Source: Burkholderiaceae bacterium
GTDB taxonomy: Bacteria; Pseudomonadota; Gammaproteobacteria; Burkholderiales; Burkholderiaceae
Reading direction: 5' to 3'
Length of the DNA: 8,180 nucleotides
NCBI GenBank assembly: GCA_947371415.1
Contig: CANBPJ010000079.1
Coordinates: 1 to 8,180 of the forward strand
Program-made: the position numbers and the translations under genes
Part shown: positions 5,889-8,180 of the stretch, in pieces
How positions within the stretch are numbered: position 1 is the stretch's first letter
Layout of the letters: each line of letters opens with the position of its first letter
The notes under the pieces: model-generated
The model's database searches: none
Seen by the model: the letters and a program-made list of their open reading frames with translations, nothing else
What the model was told of the DNA's origin: nothing

Positions 5889-7244
5889 TTAAATCTTTAT
5901 GCCAAGTTTATTCCCCAATGTTTCTGGTATGTATATTATTCCAATAATTGCCCCGGCCATCAGAAAGAGGGTTGGGTACCACAACCCTGCAGTACTGCTA
6001 TTCAATGTTTGATTTAACCAAGCAACAATAAAAGGCAGCAAACCGCCTATCCAGCCCGCAGCAAGATTATGGGGCAATGTAGCTGCGCTGTTTCTGGATT
6101 TTGCAGGAAAAAATTCAGCCAACACGGCGCTTTGGGGGCCTACTACTAGCGCAAGAATTGCCGACAGTCCAATAAGAATTCCGAGAATTAGCATTCCTTC
6201 AGTATTGAATAGATTGGAGTTGGATATGCTCTTACCCAGTGTGCCTAGGAAATAGAAAGCTGGCTGAATGAAGATTGCACCAAGCACAAGGCCGCTCAGT
6301 ATTACCGGCTTTCGCCCAATCTTATCTGAAAGCCATCCCGCAAATATGGTTAGTGGGAATAGGGCTAGCGTTGAATAGATTGTCAGCATATCCACCAACT
6401 CTGCGGGAAGTTTTACTTCTGTCTTTAAGAATATCGATGTGTAGACTTGAACACAAAAAAACAGAATTGCTCCGCTTGAAGATACGCAGAAAAAAAGTAG
6501 AAACATTCTTTTGCGGATCTCTGGATCTTTAAAGTTATGAACAAGCTGGGATTCTGTCTTTTGATTGCTACTGCTTAGCTCCAAAAAAACTGGCGTCTCT
6601 TCCAGTGCACGTCTAGCCTGAATGGCTATGATGAGTAATCCAAGCGATACCCAAAACGGTACGCGCCAACCCCAAGATAGAAACTCTTCTGGCGAGAGAT
6701 TACTTCTCAGAAGTGTAATTTGGAGTGTGGAGACCAGAATGCCCAATGGCCCCATGAGTTGCAAGAAGCTGGTCTTAAAGCCGCGATTGGTATCTCCAGC
6801 ATGTTCGGTCAGGTAGACGGCGCTGCCACCGATTTCTCCGCCTGCTGAGAGGCCCTGTAAAAGTCTTAGACTCACGAGGAGAATAGGCGCCCAAATTCCA
6901 GTCTGGGCATATGTTGGCAAGAAACCAACGCTGACTGTTGCGATACCCATTAATGCAATAGTGATCATAAATACGGGTTTTCGGCCAATCCGATCACCCA
7001 TGGAGCCGAAAAGGGCTGAGCCTATAGGTCGCACTACCATTCCAACACCAAATGTCGCTAAGCTGGCCAGAAGGCCGGTGTTGGGGTCACTAGAGGGGAA
7101 GAAGAGAGGGCCAAAAACTACGGCTAGAGTGGCGAATGTTAGAAAGTCATACCATTCTAAAAAGGTTCCAAAGCAGGCTGCAATAGCCACTTTTCTGTAG
7201 GAATGTGATGAAGCTTTAATTGCTGATGCGCTGGTATCAGTCAA
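5889..7244 (-). CDS. MFS transporter, metabolite:H+ symporter (MHS) family
   Basis: This is a 451-residue inner-membrane protein with about 12 hydrophobic segments. Signatures of the MHS branch (ProP, KgtP, ShiA type; proton-driven uptake of osmolytes, dicarboxylates or similar small acids) are clear: FLEWYDF in TM1 (28-34), loop 2-3 motif GDRIGRKP (83-90), RLLQGLSAGGEIGGSAVYLTEHA (127-149), WRVPFW (193-198), and the second-half repeat GWLSDKIGRKP (303-313). The exact substrate cannot be told. Length is normal. The start is unusual: the only plausible codon is TTG at 7244, directly after TAA-AAA, because the rmuC stop codon closes this same frame. An alternative GTG at residue 19 would leave almost no cytoplasmic tail before TM1. 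Neither has a good Shine-Dalgarno sequence, which suggests translation by re-initiation from rmuC, 3 nt upstream. The unknown gene follows after 29 nt. Confidence 0.9.
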   Translation of the reverse strand: MTDTSASAIKASSHSYRKVAIAACFGTFLEWYDFLTFATLAVVFGPLFFPSSDPNTGLLASLATFGVGMVVRPIGSALFGSMGDRIGRKPVFMITIALMGIATVSVGFLPTYAQTGIWAPILLVSLRLLQGLSAGGEIGGSAVYLTEHAGDTNRGFKTSFLQLMGPLGILVSTLQITLLRSNLSPEEFLSWGWRVPFWVSLGLLIIAIQARRALEETPVFLELSSSNQKTESQLVHNFKDPEIRKRMFLLFFCVSSSGAILFFCVQVYTSIFLKTEVKLPAELVDMLTIYSTLALFPLTIFAGWLSDKIGRKPVILSGLVLGAIFIQPAFYFLGTLGKSISNSNLFNTEGMLILGILIGLSAILALVVGPQSAVLAEFFPAKSRNSAATLPHNLAAGWIGGLLPFIVAWLNQTLNSSTAGLWYPTLFLMAGAIIGIIYIPETLGNKLGIKI

Positions 7245-7247
7245 TTT

Positions 7248-8180
7248 TTATTCTGAATCTGTGGATGATTCAATCAGGGGTGTGGGTAAATTTTTACTCG
7301 GTTTGACACCGAGCTCACGAACTTTCTCCGCTGTGCGAATGAGGTTACCCTTACCAGACTTCAGTTTGTTAAAGGCATCGTGATAACTGGTTTGCGCTTG
7401 ATCTAAGCGTTGACCTAGTTTTTCTAAATCATCTACAAAGCCAACAAATTTGTCATAGAGAGAGCCACATTGCTTGGCGATCTCTAGCGCATTACGATTC
7501 TGGTGATCTTGTCTCCAGAGATGGGCAACAGTACGGAGAGTGGCCATCAATGTACTTGGGCAGACCAGCACAATATTTTTAGCCAAGGCTTCTTGATAAA
7601 GATTAGGGGCGGTTTTGAGTGCTAAGAGAAATGCAGGTTCAATGGGAACAAACATCAGTACGAAGTCTACGGAGCCAATGCCATACAAGGAGCTGTAGTT
7701 CTTACTAGAGAGCCCTTGAATATGCTGACGCAATGATTGGATATGCGCAGCCAACTCTTGTTCAGCAATGACAGGATCAGAGGCTTCTGCATGACGTGAG
7801 TAAGCCGTGATGGAAACCTTGCTATCGACCACCAGGCTTCTGCCTTCGGGCAACTTGACGACAACGTCAGGCTGCAAGCGTGAGCCATCAGTCTGGGTGC
7901 GACTGTCTTGAACTAAGTACTCTTCGCCTTTGCGTAAGCCCGATGACTCGAGAATAGATTCCAAAACCAACTCACCCCAGTTGCCTTGCACCTTAGAATC
8001 ACCCTTGAGTGCTTGAGTGAGCGAACGTGTTTCATCTGACATGCGCAAGTTCAGGTTAGCAAGACGTTCGATTTCACTCTTGAGTGCAAATCGTTCACGG
8101 GCTTCATTGCCGTAAGAGGTATTAACCTGCTCTTTAAATTCAGTTAGCTTAGTTTGCAGTGGTTTTAGCAATGCATCTAA
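7248..8180 (-). CDS. rmuC: RmuC family DNA recombination protein (5' end beyond the window)
   Basis: The frame is open to the window edge (residues Leu-Asp-Ala precede the TTG at 8171), so that TTG is not the real start and 310 residues of a protein usually about 400-500 long are visible. The missing part should hold the N-terminal membrane anchor and most of the coiled coil. RmuC proteins limit recombination-mediated rearrangement such as inversions at short inverted repeats, and carry an endonuclease-like core. Visible landmarks are coiled-coil residues before about 55, VQGNWGELVLESILESSGL (64-82), the QPDVVVKLPEG strand (103-113), and VVDSKVSITAY (117-127), which match the PD-(D/E)XK-like core (PD...DSK), then a helical region ending near VRELGVKPSKNLP. 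It is the first visible gene of an apparent rmuC-MFS-unknown transcription unit. Numbering starts at the first visible residue. Confidence 0.95.
   Translation of the reverse strand, partial: LDALLKPLQTKLTEFKEQVNTSYGNEARERFALKSEIERLANLNLRMSDETRSLTQALKGDSKVQGNWGELVLESILESSGLRKGEEYLVQDSRTQTDGSRLQPDVVVKLPEGRSLVVDSKVSITAYSRHAEASDPVIAEQELAAHIQSLRQHIQGLSSKNYSSLYGIGSVDFVLMFVPIEPAFLLALKTAPNLYQEALAKNIVLVCPSTLMATLRTVAHLWRQDHQNRNALEIAKQCGSLYDKFVGFVDDLEKLGQRLDQAQTSYHDAFNKLKSGKGNLIRTAEKVRELGVKPSKNLPTPLIESSTDSE

Noticed and set aside
6961..7200. Open frames antisense to the MFS transporter (and similar ones opposite sspB at 699-1022)
   Set aside because: They lie wholly opposite strongly recognisable genes, show no family-like motifs, and follow from codon patterns on the true strand.
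8169..8171. TTG as the rmuC start codon
   Set aside because: The frame stays open to the window edge, the residues before it continue the family's sequence pattern, and RmuC proteins are much longer. The gene is cut by the window, not by biology.

Overview
This window looks like chromosomal DNA from a betaproteobacterium of the Burkholderiales with moderate-to-low GC and compact spacing. A Polynucleobacter-like relative is my best guess. The guess rests on the near-invariant betaproteobacterial SspA sequence, the SspA-SspB order, the short intergenic gaps and the base composition. It was not checked by any search.

Left part (1-3159, + strand): sspA (RNA polymerase-associated stringent starvation protein A) and sspB (ClpXP adaptor) form the usual pair. 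Only 4 nt after sspB begins a 696-residue TPR plus O-GlcNAc-transferase-type (GT41) glycosyltransferase. The spacing suggests it is co-transcribed with the ssp genes and perhaps translationally coupled to them. A complete tRNA-Thr(UGU), with encoded CCA and a promoter-like element in the short gap before it, follows 30 nt later and ends at a textbook intrinsic terminator.

Middle part (3303-5859): two further glycosyltransferase-like genes lie on the + strand. One is a GT-A type enzyme with a DxD motif and the other a GT-B type enzyme. A gene for a protein I do not recognise (WYEFWPIR / YGFFSPKF motifs) lies convergently on the - strand, with its stop codon 1 nt from that of the GT-B gene. With the GT41 enzyme these look like an accessory protein- or surface-glycan module set between conserved housekeeping genes. 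Donors and acceptors cannot be read from the sequence.

Right part (5889-8180, - strand): the 3' portion of rmuC (its 5' end is beyond the window edge) is followed by a metabolite:H+ symporter-type MFS transporter gene that starts with TTG. The two share one reading frame and are separated only by TAA-AAA. The unknown gene lies 29 nt downstream, so rmuC, the transporter gene and the unknown gene probably form one transcription unit.

I see no CRISPR array, insertion sequence, transposase, integrase or phage gene. No defence system or clearly new multi-gene system is evident. The most unusual points are the GT41 gene attached to the ssp operon, the unrecognised protein family, the rmuC/MFS in-frame junction, and the leader region between the tRNA terminator and the GT-A gene.
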